Shown: in pieces, positions 16,404 through 23,877 of the stretch
Layout of the letters: each line of letters opens with the position of its first letter
Numbering within the stretch: the first letter of the stretch is position 1
Source of the DNA: Cupriavidus neocaledonicus
GTDB taxonomy: Bacteria; Pseudomonadota; Gammaproteobacteria; Burkholderiales; Burkholderiaceae
Reading direction: 5' to 3'
Length of the DNA: 64,000 nucleotides
NCBI RefSeq assembly: GCF_000372525.1
Contig: NZ_AQUR01000103.1
Coordinates: forward strand, 1 to 64,000
Translations under genes and position numbers: made by a program
The notes under the pieces: model-generated
Seen by the model: the letters and a program-made list of their open reading frames with translations, nothing else
The model's database searches: none
Told to the model about the DNA's origin: nothing

Positions 16404-17411
16404 TCAGCGCAGCGCCCGCCTGGCCCATTCCGCGTTGACGCCGGGGCCATAGTCCGGCAGCACGGTCTGGATGGTGCCCTGCTCCTTGAGGAACTGCGCC
16501 GCCGACTGCAGCGCGCGCGCCGCGCCGCCGCCGAGCCAGCGCTCGGAGACCTGCTCCTGCAGCGTGGGGAAGCCGTACAGCGCCATGCTGGCGGGCACGG
16601 TCTCGGGCTTGGCGCCAGAGACCTTGGCCACGGCCTTCACCATGGGCGAATCGGCGGTCCACGACGCCTTGTTCTTGCGGTAGTTGTCATCCGCCGCGGC
16701 CAGCACGCGCACCAGCTTGACCATGAACTCGGGGTTCTCGCGTGCGAACTTCTTGTTGGCGATCATGCCGTCGAAGGTCGCCTTGCCGGTGTCGGCGGCG
16801 ATCTGTCCCGAGGTGGTCAGCACCGTGCCGGACTGCTTGAGCTTGGCCAGCACCGGATCCCAGATGAAGGTGGCGTCGATATCGCCGCGCTCCCAGGCGG
16901 CGGCCACCTCGGGCGGGCGCATGTTGACGATGCGCACGTCCTTCGGATTGATTTTGGCGCGCTCCAGTGCGACCAGCGTGTGGTAGTGCGTGGTCGACAC
17001 GAACGGCACGCCGATGCGCTTGCCCTTCAGGTCGGCAACGCTGGCAATCTTGCTGCCGTTGCGCGCGACCATGGCTTCGGCCGCGTTGATGTCGTCCAGG
17101 ATCCAGAACAGCTCGACATCCAGTCCCTGCGACAGCGCCGAGGCGATCGGCGAGGTGCCGGCTTCTCCGATGGCGATCTGGCCCGACGCCATGGCGCGGA
17201 TCACGTCGCCGCCGCCGCCGAACTGCCGGAACGAGACCGTGTAGCCGGTCTGCTTTTCCAGCTCCTTCATGTCCTGTGCATAGCGCCAGGGCACGACCAT
17301 GTCCTGGTAAGCAATCACTACATTCTTGCTCTGGGCCTGGACGGCCGGTGCGGCCGGTGCCAGCGCCGCCGCCAGGGCGAAATACATCGCGATCTGCCTG
17401 ATCCACCGCAT
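16404..17411 (-). CDS. tauA: Taurine ABC transporter substrate-binding protein
   Basis: A 335-residue periplasmic binding protein. It has a signal peptide (about residues 1-27, ending AVQAQS) followed by a TauA-type domain with VVIAYQDMVVPWRY, GEAGTSPIASALSQG and FIWDPVLAKL. The start at 17411 has GAGGAG upstream. It captures taurine or a similar sulfonate and delivers it to TauBC. A perfect 14-bp palindrome lies 64 bp upstream, in the gap after the second binding-protein gene, suggesting its own controlled promoter. Confidence 0.87.
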   Translation of the reverse strand: MRWIRQIAMYFALAAALAPAAPAVQAQSKNVVIAYQDMVVPWRYAQDMKELEKQTGYTVSFRQFGGGGDVIRAMASGQIAIGEAGTSPIASALSQGLDVELFWILDDINAAEAMVARNGSKIASVADLKGKRIGVPFVSTTHYHTLVALERAKINPKDVRIVNMRPPEVAAAWERGDIDATFIWDPVLAKLKQSGTVLTTSGQIAADTGKATFDGMIANKKFARENPEFMVKLVRVLAAADDNYRKNKASWTADSPMVKAVAKVSGAKPETVPASMALYGFPTLQEQVSERWLGGGAARALQSAAQFLKEQGTIQTVLPDYGPGVNAEWARRALR

Positions 17412-17474
17412 GGTTGTGCTCCTCGGATGAGAAATGGGTTTGGGGGTGACGGCTTTATAGGTGAGCCCGATTCC

Positions 17475-17488
17475 GGTCCTATAGGACC
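17475..17488. promoter_or_regulatory. Perfect palindrome upstream of tauA
   Basis: GGTCCTATAGGACC is a perfect 14-bp palindrome, 64 bp upstream of the tauA start. A TATAAA follows it about 22 bp downstream in the direction of tauA transcription. It is a candidate operator for a sulfur-responsive regulator such as a CysB/SsuR-type LysR, but the binding protein is not known. Confidence 0.4.
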
Positions 17489-17659
17489 AGTTGCCGCAAT
17501 TCGGTGGGGCCAGAGCCGGCCGCGCACGCGCAGCCCGCGCCGGGCCGCGGGGAGCGCTGGCACGGGGCTGCGTCAATCATGGAATTCCTGTACCGGCCGC
17601 GGCGGGGGCCGGGGCCTCGCCGGCGTCGCTTGCGGCGTCAACGCGACGGGCGCGGTCGC

Positions 17660-18640
17660 TCAGGCGCTCAGGGAGAACCCGGAGTCGAAGGTCTGGCGCA
17701 CCTCGAGCCGCTGCTTGAGCAGGCCGGAATTCAGGTAGAAATCCGCGGTGCGCTGCTGTTCGGCGATCAACGCCGCGTCGATGCTGCGCCACTGCGTGCG
17801 GCGCCGCTCGAACTGCAGCCGCGCCGCCTGCGGCGAGATGCCGATGATGCGCGCCAGCGTCGCCGAGAACTCCGGCACATGCTGGTAGGACCACTGCTGC
17901 GCGCGCACCACGCGATGCAGGAAGTCCTGCAGCACCGGGCGCTTGGCCGCCAGCGCCGCGTCGGTCGCGGCCAGGTAGCTGAGGCCGGACCACAGCCCGC
18001 GGCCGTTGACCAGCACGCGCGCGTGCTGGCTGGTTTCCGCCATCGCGGTATAGGGCTCCCATGTGGCCCAGGCATCGATCGAGCCGCTGCTCAGCGCCAG
18101 CTTGGCGTCCGCGGGCGGCAGGAAGCGCAGGTCGGCGTCCTCTGGTTTCAGCCCAGCGGATTCGAGCGCCTTGAGCGCGATCAGGTGCCCGATCGAGCCA
18201 CGGTTGGTGCCGATGCGCTTGCCTTTCAGGTCCGCCGCCTGCTGCAACGGTGAGTCGGGCCGCACCAGCACCGCGGTGCCGTAGGGGTCGGAGCGGTTGG
18301 CGCCGATCAGCCGGATGCGCGTGCCGGCGGCCAGCGCGAAGATGGCCGGCGCATCGCCGATCGGGCCGCTGTCGACCGCCCCCGCGTTGAGCGCCTCGGC
18401 CAGCGGTGCCGCGGCGGGGAACTCGGTCCACTGGATGTCGTAGGCCAGGCCCTCGAGCGCGTTGGCGGATTCGAGCAACGCGCGCAGGCCGCCCTTCTGG
18501 TCGCCGGCCTTCAATACCGGCCGGCCCTGGGCATATGCATGGCCGGCGGCGAAGGTGGTAAAGGTCAGAACGGGGCCGGAGGCAAGCGCGGCCGTGGCGG
18601 CGGCGCCGCGGCGCAGGAACTGGCGTCGGGAAGCGGTCAT
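17660..18640 (-). CDS. Aliphatic sulfonate/taurine ABC substrate-binding protein (SsuA-like)
   Basis: A 326-residue exported binding protein. The N terminus begins with a twin-arginine-like RRQFLRRG and a hydrophobic stretch (signal to about residue 37). The mature part follows the SsuA/TauA fold, with LKAGDQKGGL, GPIGDAPAIFAL and AWATWEPYTA. It is not accompanied by its own permease and ATPase, so it may feed the TauBC pair downstream with another sulfonate. The gap to tauA is 248 bp and holds a palindrome. The ribosome site (GAAGAG) is abutted by a 9-bp inverted repeat in the leader. Substrate assignment beyond sulfonate-like is uncertain. Confidence 0.8.
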   Translation of the reverse strand: MTASRRQFLRRGAAATAALASGPVLTFTTFAAGHAYAQGRPVLKAGDQKGGLRALLESANALEGLAYDIQWTEFPAAAPLAEALNAGAVDSGPIGDAPAIFALAAGTRIRLIGANRSDPYGTAVLVRPDSPLQQAADLKGKRIGTNRGSIGHLIALKALESAGLKPEDADLRFLPPADAKLALSSGSIDAWATWEPYTAMAETSQHARVLVNGRGLWSGLSYLAATDAALAAKRPVLQDFLHRVVRAQQWSYQHVPEFSATLARIIGISPQAARLQFERRRTQWRSIDAALIAEQQRTADFYLNSGLLKQRLEVRQTFDSGFSLSA

Positions 18641-18651
18641 GGCTCTTCGGG

Positions 18652-18685
18652 GGTTCGGGGTGATCAATATCGGAACCCCCGAACC
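18652..18685 (-). promoter_or_regulatory. Leader hairpin or operator ahead of the SsuA-like gene
   Basis: GGTTCGGGG (18652-18660) and CCCCGAACC (18677-18685) form a perfect 9-bp inverted repeat with a 16-bp centre. It ends immediately upstream of the GAAGAG ribosome site. It could be an operator or an RNA hairpin affecting expression. Confidence 0.4.
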
Positions 18686-18771
18686 TACGCGCGCCGCGCC
18701 CTCATACCAACGAATAAATCCGCGCTTCGATATGCGTGGCAAGCGGCGGGCCATGGCCGCCGCGGATGCGC

Positions 18772-20181
18772 TCAGTCGAGTCCGGCGGACTCGGCGGGAT
18801 CCCGTTGCGAGCGGATGTCTTCCGGGCTGAGCAGGATATAGCCCAGCGACTTGAGCAGCTGCACGGCCTCCAGTTCGGCGTCGAGATACACCGGGCGTTC
18901 CGGGGTGCGCGCGCGCTGCGCTGGCAGTGGCCACGGGCCGCTGCCATGCGCTGCCAATGGCGCCGCTGGCGCCGTCTCCTGCAACCAGCGCGCGGTCAGG
19001 ATGCGGCAGTGCTCGAGGTTGGGTTTCCATGACACGTCGACGGCCGCATTGAACCGGCCGGTGCAAAGGCGCAGCCGCTTCAGCGCTTTCAGCCAGCCGA
19101 CGAAGGCGTCGGGCTCGGCGGGCTGGTAGCCGCGCAGCAGGGTCGCGAGATAGTCCTGCGCCGTGCGGCCGTCGAGCGCCGGGTCGTCGTCGAGCAAGGC
19201 AATTTCAAGCGCCACGTGCTTGCGGCCGTCGTGGTCATAGATGGTGCAGTCGCCATCGACCACGCCTTCGCGCAGCAGCTCGCACAAGAGCGCCCAGGCC
19301 CTGGGGTTCTTGTCGAGCCGGCTTTCCAGCGTGGGGTCGATGCGGGCGAGCAGTTCCGGCATGGTGCGCACCTCGCCGGACTGGGCCGCCGCCGCGAACG
19401 CCATGGCGTTGGCGGAAGGCTTGTCCCCGTGTGCAATCCGTTGCAGCGAGGCATCCTTGAGTTCGCCGATTTCCGCGGCGGTGTCCACCGCGTGCATCCA
19501 CGCATAGTCTTCCAGGCTGGCGCACAGCTTGCGCGCGGCGCGGGCGAGCTGGCCGGCCAGCGACTGGACAAAACCGGTGCACAGCGCGCAGCGGCATTCG
19601 AGCCGGCCCGCGTGCAGGAAGCCGGCATAGAGCCGCTCCTGGTGTCCGCAATGCGCGCATTCGAGCGAAAAGCCGCCCTGGCGCACCGGCCGCTGCGACG
19701 CCAGCAGACCATCGACCTGATACTGCGCCCGGCCGCCGCAGCATGGGCACAGCCATTGCAGCTTGTGCGCACCGTCGCGCGGCGCCACGGCGCGCTCGAA
19801 CTGGCGCGCGATGGCGCTGCGCGGTATGCCCTGGGCGCGCCCGACCACATCGGCGCAATAGCACCAGTAGCAGTACGAGTGGGCCAGCGCGGCCTGGTCC
19901 GAGGACAGCTGGCGCAGCGCCGGCAGCACGCCCGTGCTGCGGCGGATCTCGGGCGCAAGCGCGTCGATCAGCTCCGGCCCGCCCGGCATCGCGGCCTCGA
20001 GGGCGGCGCGGCTCTGCGCCAGGAAATCGGGCACGTAGACCCGGCGGATGAAATCCTCGTTCTCCAGCCAGAACAGGTGGCCCGGAAGCGCTTCCAGTGC
20101 CTCGATGCCGTCCCTGACTTCGGTCATGCCGGCACAGGCGAGAAACGTGAACGGCTTGCTGAACAGGAATTGGTCTGTCAT
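18772..20181 (-). CDS. Cys-rich hypothetical protein with three CxxC pairs
   Basis: A 469-residue protein that I do not recognise. Its central part has a cluster of cysteines: C104xxC107, C145/C148 (CPCC), C175/C178 (CAHC) and C198/C201. This is consistent with one or two zinc ribbons or a metal cluster. The remainder is mostly helical and soluble with no signal peptide or membrane segment. The spacing between pairs (about 30 and 23 residues) resembles rubredoxin/zinc-ribbon knuckles. The start at 20181 has no strong ribosome site, so Met19 is an alternative. The gene lies alone between the sulfonate cluster and an exported unknown protein. Confidence 0.65.
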   Translation of the reverse strand: MTDQFLFSKPFTFLACAGMTEVRDGIEALEALPGHLFWLENEDFIRRVYVPDFLAQSRAALEAAMPGGPELIDALAPEIRRSTGVLPALRQLSSDQAALAHSYCYWCYCADVVGRAQGIPRSAIARQFERAVAPRDGAHKLQWLCPCCGGRAQYQVDGLLASQRPVRQGGFSLECAHCGHQERLYAGFLHAGRLECRCALCTGFVQSLAGQLARAARKLCASLEDYAWMHAVDTAAEIGELKDASLQRIAHGDKPSANAMAFAAAAQSGEVRTMPELLARIDPTLESRLDKNPRAWALLCELLREGVVDGDCTIYDHDGRKHVALEIALLDDDPALDGRTAQDYLATLLRGYQPAEPDAFVGWLKALKRLRLCTGRFNAAVDVSWKPNLEHCRILTARWLQETAPAAPLAAHGSGPWPLPAQRARTPERPVYLDAELEAVQLLKSLGYILLSPEDIRSQRDPAESAGLD

Positions 20182-20494
20182 GTTGTCGTCAACGGTGAAT
20201 CCCGCCCATGAGCCCCCACAAGCTCGCGTGCGATCGACTCACCCCGTGACCAGGCCAAGGCAAAAGCAGGGAGGCGCCAGCCGCTGCGCTTCCCGCTCGT
20301 GGGGACTTGCCCCTTCTTGTTTTCAGTGCATGTGATGCTGCGGTTTTTTTTTCGTTGCCGCACTGGACAGCATAGGCGAGACGGCGGCTTCCATACAAAG
20401 GAATCGTCCAGCGCATCAAAGTCGTGCAGTGATGATCTCGGCGCCCGGAAGCGCCTGGCGACACGGCTCGGCCGGTCCGCGCCGCGGCCCGCCG
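20182..20494. other. 313-bp intergenic region with no gene
   Basis: No convincing coding sequence lies on either strand. A short GGGG-ACTTG-CCCC hairpin near 20300-20312 is followed by a T-rich stretch on the plus strand, and a run of nine T lies near 20344-20352. These resemble Rho-independent terminator parts for a plus-strand transcript, yet both flanking genes run on the minus strand. Confidence 0.5.
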
Positions 20495-21049
20495 CTACAG
20501 CGGCGCAGGCTGGGGCGGGGCCGCGGGCTTCTTGCCGGCGCCGCTGTAGGCGAAGTACCTGGCCTTGGCGCCCCTGGCCCAGTAAGCCACGGTGAAGTGC
20601 TTGCTGTCGCGCCCGTAGAGCAGTTCCAGGCTGCCATTGGCCGCGCTCCATTCGGCATAGCCGTTCTCGGCCGCGCCTTCGGTCTTGCGCACGGCGGCAT
20701 AGCGCTCGTCCAGCTTCCTGCGTACGTCTTCCATGACAGAGCGCTCGAAGGTCATGGTGACCAGCGCCACCGCATCCTGCGCATCGCAGTTCAGCACCAC
20801 GCGCGACAGGCCGGGCAGATGGAAGCGCTCCAGGTGCTTCAGTTCCACCGTATCGCCGCCGGCCCACTCGGAGGTGCCGGTTTTTGCATGGTTCTGCGGC
20901 GGCGCCAGGCGCGAGCAGCGGGCCTTGCCGAGTTCGAGCCCAAGTGGCGCGGCAGTGTTGCCGGCCGCTTCCGGCGGGGCGGCAGCGGTGGCGGCTTGGA
21001 CGGAAACCGAGGCCAGCAGTGCGGCGCAGAGCAGGGACAGTTGCTTCAT
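20495..21049 (-). CDS. Exported hypothetical protein
   Basis: A 184-residue protein with a clear Sec signal peptide (residues 1-22, MKQLSLLCAALL then VQAATA). The mature part has two cysteines (CSRLAPP and LNCDAQ), a central mixed alpha/beta region, and a Pro/Ala-rich tail. I do not recognise the family. The Met at 21049 is chosen because it begins the signal peptide; the longer frame adds 23 unrelated residues. It lies alone between a Cys-rich unknown and an MFS gene. Confidence 0.65.
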   Translation of the reverse strand: MKQLSLLCAALLASVSVQAATAAAPPEAAGNTAAPLGLELGKARCSRLAPPQNHAKTGTSEWAGGDTVELKHLERFHLPGLSRVVLNCDAQDAVALVTMTFERSVMEDVRRKLDERYAAVRKTEGAAENGYAEWSAANGSLELLYGRDSKHFTVAYWARGAKARYFAYSGAGKKPAAPPQPAPL

Positions 21050-21169
21050 GTTGAGGCGGGAAAAGGCTTTCACGTTTTGCATTCGGGTTGGATGCGAGAT
21101 TCTAAAGCCTTCTTGCACGGATCTTTCCCCGGCTTTCGCGCTGCTTTGGCCTGAACGGGTGAGGCCACG

Positions 21170-22414
21170 CTATGACGCGGCCCGCGCCGGCATCCATCGT
21201 CGCGTGCCGGCCCAGAACAATAGCGCCAGCAAGCTGACCCCCGCGCCGAGCATGCACACGCCGCGCCATCCGGCAATGTCATAGGTCGCCGTGGTGGCCA
21301 GCGCGCCCACGCCGCTGCCGCTCGCATAGAACAGCATGTAGGCGCCGACCAGCCGGCTGTGCGCGGTGGCGTCGGCGCGGAAGATCATGCTCTGGTTGGT
21401 GACATGGATGGCCTGGCCGCCCAGGTCGAGCAGCACGATACCAAGCGCCAGCGGCCACAGCGAGGTGCCCAGCCATGACAGCGGTAGCCATGCGGCCACC
21501 AGCAGCACAAGGGCCGCGAAGGTGGTGCGCTGGCCTAGGCCCTGGTCCGCCCAGCGCCCCGCGCGCGCCGCGGCCAGGGCACCGGCCGCGCCGACCAGCC
21601 CGAAGGCGCCGATGGCCGTGTGCGACAACTGGTAGGGCGGGGCGCTCAGCGGCAGCACCAGCGCGCTCCAGAAGATATTGAACGCGGCGAACATCAGCAG
21701 CGCGATCATGCCGCGGATCTGCAAAACCCGGTCGCGCCGCAGCAGCGCGAACATCGACCACACCAGGCTGGCATAGCGCATCCGCTGCGCCGGGCCTGGC
21801 AGCACTGGCAGCGAGCGCCACAGCAGCCAGGCCAGCACCAGCATGGCGGCGGCGGCGCAGACGTAGACGCTGCGCCAGCCGCCCAGGTCGCTGACGCCGC
21901 CGGCGACCACGCGCGCCAGCAGCAAGCCGGCAAACACGCCGCCCTGCGCGGTGCCGACCACGTGCCCGCGTTCCCGCGGCGCCGCGGCGGCGGCCGCATA
22001 GGCGATCAGTCCCTGCGTCATGGCGGTACCGAGCAGGCCGGTCAGCAGCATGCCCGCCAGCAGCATCGGCACCGATGGCGCCAGCGCCACCACGGCCAGC
22101 GCGCCGGCCAGCGCCAGCACTTGCGCCAGCATCAGGCGGCGGCGCGGCAGCAGGTCGCCCAGCGGCACCAGCAACAGCAACGCCAGTGCGCAGCCGGCCT
22201 GGGTGGCGGTGACCACGCCGCCGATGGCGGCGGCACCGATGCCGAAGTCCGCCATCAGCGCGTCCAGCAGCGGCTGCGCGTAGTAGACGTTGGCCACGCT
22301 CAGCCCGCTGGCGCAGGCGAACAACAGCACCGCGGCGCGCGGCAGCGGCGCGGGCAAGGCCGCGGGGCGAGCGGTGGGCGATGCCGTATCCGGCGCGCGC
22401 GAGCAGGATTCCAT
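21170..22414 (-). CDS. MFS transporter (drug/metabolite exporter type)
   Basis: A 414-residue, 12-helix major facilitator protein of the EmrD/arabinose-efflux-like group. The loop-2 motif is seen as GDLLPRRRLML and the first helix as SGLSVANVYYAQPLLDAL. It is probably an exporter of small hydrophobic compounds. The start at 22414 is preceded by GGAAG. It is divergent from an HxlR regulator, and the gap contains a large inverted repeat (22424-22485) that overlaps both promoters. This is the common redox- or electrophile-sensing HxlR-exporter pair. Substrate unknown. Confidence 0.82.
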   Translation of the reverse strand: MESCSRAPDTASPTARPAALPAPLPRAAVLLFACASGLSVANVYYAQPLLDALMADFGIGAAAIGGVVTATQAGCALALLLLVPLGDLLPRRRLMLAQVLALAGALAVVALAPSVPMLLAGMLLTGLLGTAMTQGLIAYAAAAAAPRERGHVVGTAQGGVFAGLLLARVVAGGVSDLGGWRSVYVCAAAAMLVLAWLLWRSLPVLPGPAQRMRYASLVWSMFALLRRDRVLQIRGMIALLMFAAFNIFWSALVLPLSAPPYQLSHTAIGAFGLVGAAGALAAARAGRWADQGLGQRTTFAALVLLVAAWLPLSWLGTSLWPLALGIVLLDLGGQAIHVTNQSMIFRADATAHSRLVGAYMLFYASGSGVGALATTATYDIAGWRGVCMLGAGVSLLALLFWAGTRRWMPARAAS

Positions 22415-22423
22415 AGCGCTTCC

Positions 22424-22485
22424 AAGTAGTTGCAAATCAAAACCAGTTGAAGCGTAAGCCTGCCGGTTTTAAAATGCAACCACTT
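22424..22485. promoter_or_regulatory. HxlR operator: 21-bp inverted repeat
   Basis: AAGTAGTTGCA (22424-22434) followed by AAAACC faces GGTTTT and TGCAACCACTT (22475-22485). The 21-bp arms agree at 17 of 21 positions when one is inverted. The element fills the gap between the MFS and HxlR genes and is the likely binding site of the regulator, controlling both directions. Confidence 0.6.
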
Positions 22486-22519
22486 CGACAGCGCGCGATG
22501 CGCCCAAGGCTTTCCTGAC

Positions 22520-22966
22520 ATGGTCACCCGCAAGGACCCGAGCGAAGAGACCTGCCCCGTGGCGCGCGCGCTGGCGCTGGTCGGCGACCGCTGGTCGCTG
22601 ATGATCGTGCGCGATGCCTTCGACGGCATGCACCGCTTCAGCGACTTCCAGCGCAGCCTGGCGGTGGCGCGCAATATCCTGTCGGACCGCCTGCGCCGGC
22701 TGGTGGACGCCGGCATCCTGGCGACGCGTCCGGCCTCGGACGGCAGTGCCTACCAGGAATACGTACTGACGGAAATGGGGAAGAGCCTGTTCCCCATCGT
22801 GGTGGCGTTGCGCCAATGGGGGGAACACCACCTGTTCGCACGCGGCGAGCGCCGCTCGCAACTGGTGGAAAAGCGCACCGGCAAGCCGGTGCCGCCGATG
22901 ATGCCGCGCTCCGGCGACGGCAAGGTGCTGTCGCCCGACGAGGCGCAGGTGCGCAAGCCGCGGTAG
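22520..22966 (+). CDS. HxlR-family transcriptional regulator
   Basis: A 148-residue winged-helix regulator with the HxlR signature: a conserved Cys at residue 12 (CPVARAL), then VGDRWSLMIVRDAF, FSDFQRSL, and ILSDRLRRLVDAGI. The N-terminal Cys is the redox/aldehyde-sensing residue in several characterised members. It is divergent from the MFS exporter and likely represses that gene and itself through the intergenic inverted repeat. The C-terminal 25 residues are basic and Pro-rich. Confidence 0.85.
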   Translation: MVTRKDPSEETCPVARALALVGDRWSLMIVRDAFDGMHRFSDFQRSLAVARNILSDRLRRLVDAGILATRPASDGSAYQEYVLTEMGKSLFPIVVALRQWGEHHLFARGERRSQLVEKRTGKPVPPMMPRSGDGKVLSPDEAQVRKPR

Positions 22967-22988
22967 GCGCGGCCCTGCGCCCCCGCGT

Positions 22989-23324
22989 TCAGCTGCCGCG
23001 ATAGGTGCCGAAGCTCCACGGCGAACACAGCAGCGGCACGTGGTAGTGCTGCGCGGCATCGGCGATGGTAAAGCGTACCGGCACGATGTCGGCGAACACG
23101 TCGGGGGTGCGGAAATAGTCCGCCACCCAGAAGCGCAGCTCGAACTCGCCGGTGCGCGCCTGCGCCGGCGGCAGCATCGGCGCGTCGGTGCGGCCGTCGT
23201 GGTTGGTGCGGGTGCGCGCGAGCAGCCGGGGCGGCTGCACCGCGACGTCGAACAGCTCGACCTGCATGCCGGCCACCGGGCGGCCCAGCGATACGTCGAG
23301 CACATGGGTGCTGATACCTGCCAT
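22989..23324 (-). CDS. uraH: 5-Hydroxyisourate hydrolase (transthyretin-like)
   Basis: A 111-residue cytosolic transthyretin-like protein. It has the HIUase hallmarks: STHVLD at the N terminus, RTNHDGR, a YHVPLL-type His and the C-terminal YRGS. It hydrolyses 5-hydroxyisourate to OHCU in the urate-to-allantoin pathway (EC 3.5.2.17). It is the last gene of the operon of permease, exported homologue and uraH. The next enzyme, uraD, is encoded nearby on the other strand. All catalytic residues are present. Confidence 0.9.
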   Translation of the reverse strand: MAGISTHVLDVSLGRPVAGMQVELFDVAVQPPRLLARTRTNHDGRTDAPMLPPAQARTGEFELRFWVADYFRTPDVFADIVPVRFTIADAAQHYHVPLLCSPWSFGTYRGS

Positions 23325-23354
23325 GATGCGATCTCTCTGGGTTGGGCCGCGCGC

Positions 23355-23864
23355 TCAGCTGCCGCGGTAGTAGTTGTAGCTCCACGGCCCGAACAGCACG
23401 GGCAGGTGGATGCGCTGGCCGGCGTCGGTGACGCGCACGCGCAGCGGGATCTTCGACAGGAACGACGGTTGCGGCAGGCTGGCCTTGCGCGCGGCGAAGT
23501 ATTCGTCGGCATGCAGGATCAGCTCGTAGGTGCCGGTGCGGTAACTGTCGCCGACCAGCAGCGGCGGCTCGCTGCGGCCGTTGGCGGCCAGCGTGATGGT
23601 CTGCAGCGGCGTGCGCTGGCCATGGTCGATGCGGAACATCTCCACGCGCATGCCGGCCGCGGGCGTGCCGTGGTAGGTGTCGAGCGCATGCATTGTCAGG
23701 CGCGGGCCCAGGCCGCCTTGCTGCACCGGCGCCGCGGTCTGGTTGGGCGCGGGCGCGTCGGGCGTGGCGCCCCAGCTAGTGCCGGCCAGCAGCGCGCCGC
23801 CGCCCAGCGTCATCGATCGCAGCGCAAAGCGCCGGCGCGAGGGATCAAAGGTATGGTCGTCCAT
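23355..23864 (-). CDS. Exported transthyretin-like hydroxyisourate hydrolase
   Basis: A 169-residue homologue of the neighbouring uraH with an extra N-terminal export signal. Residues 1-32 begin with a twin-arginine-like SRRRFALRS and a hydrophobic stretch to a SWGATP-type cleavage site. The mature domain keeps TMHALD, the Arg in NGRSEPPL, the HLPVLF His and the C-terminal YRGS. It is therefore likely an active periplasmic hydroxyisourate hydrolase. It lies between the permease gene and uraH. An AGGAGGAG ribosome site lies in the preceding gap. Periplasmic hydrolysis beside a dedicated permease suggests that a ureide is partly processed before uptake. Confidence 0.82.
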   Translation of the reverse strand: MDDHTFDPSRRRFALRSMTLGGGALLAGTSWGATPDAPAPNQTAAPVQQGGLGPRLTMHALDTYHGTPAAGMRVEMFRIDHGQRTPLQTITLAANGRSEPPLLVGDSYRTGTYELILHADEYFAARKASLPQPSFLSKIPLRVRVTDAGQRIHLPVLFGPWSYNYYRGS

Positions 23865-23877
23865 CTCGGGCTCCTCC

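Noticed and set aside
4589..17485. CCTATAGG at 4589-4596 and 17478-17485 as a shared regulatory motif
   Set aside because: Two copies of an 8-bp palindrome in 64 kb are not clearly more than chance, and the neighbouring operons are unrelated.
17412..18661. Plus-strand frames across tauA and the SsuA-like gene
   Set aside because: They are shadows of two recognisable binding-protein genes and lack ribosome sites and domains.
20344..20352. T9 run as the terminator of an annotated gene
   Set aside because: No plus-strand gene precedes it, and for the minus-strand genes it reads as an A run.
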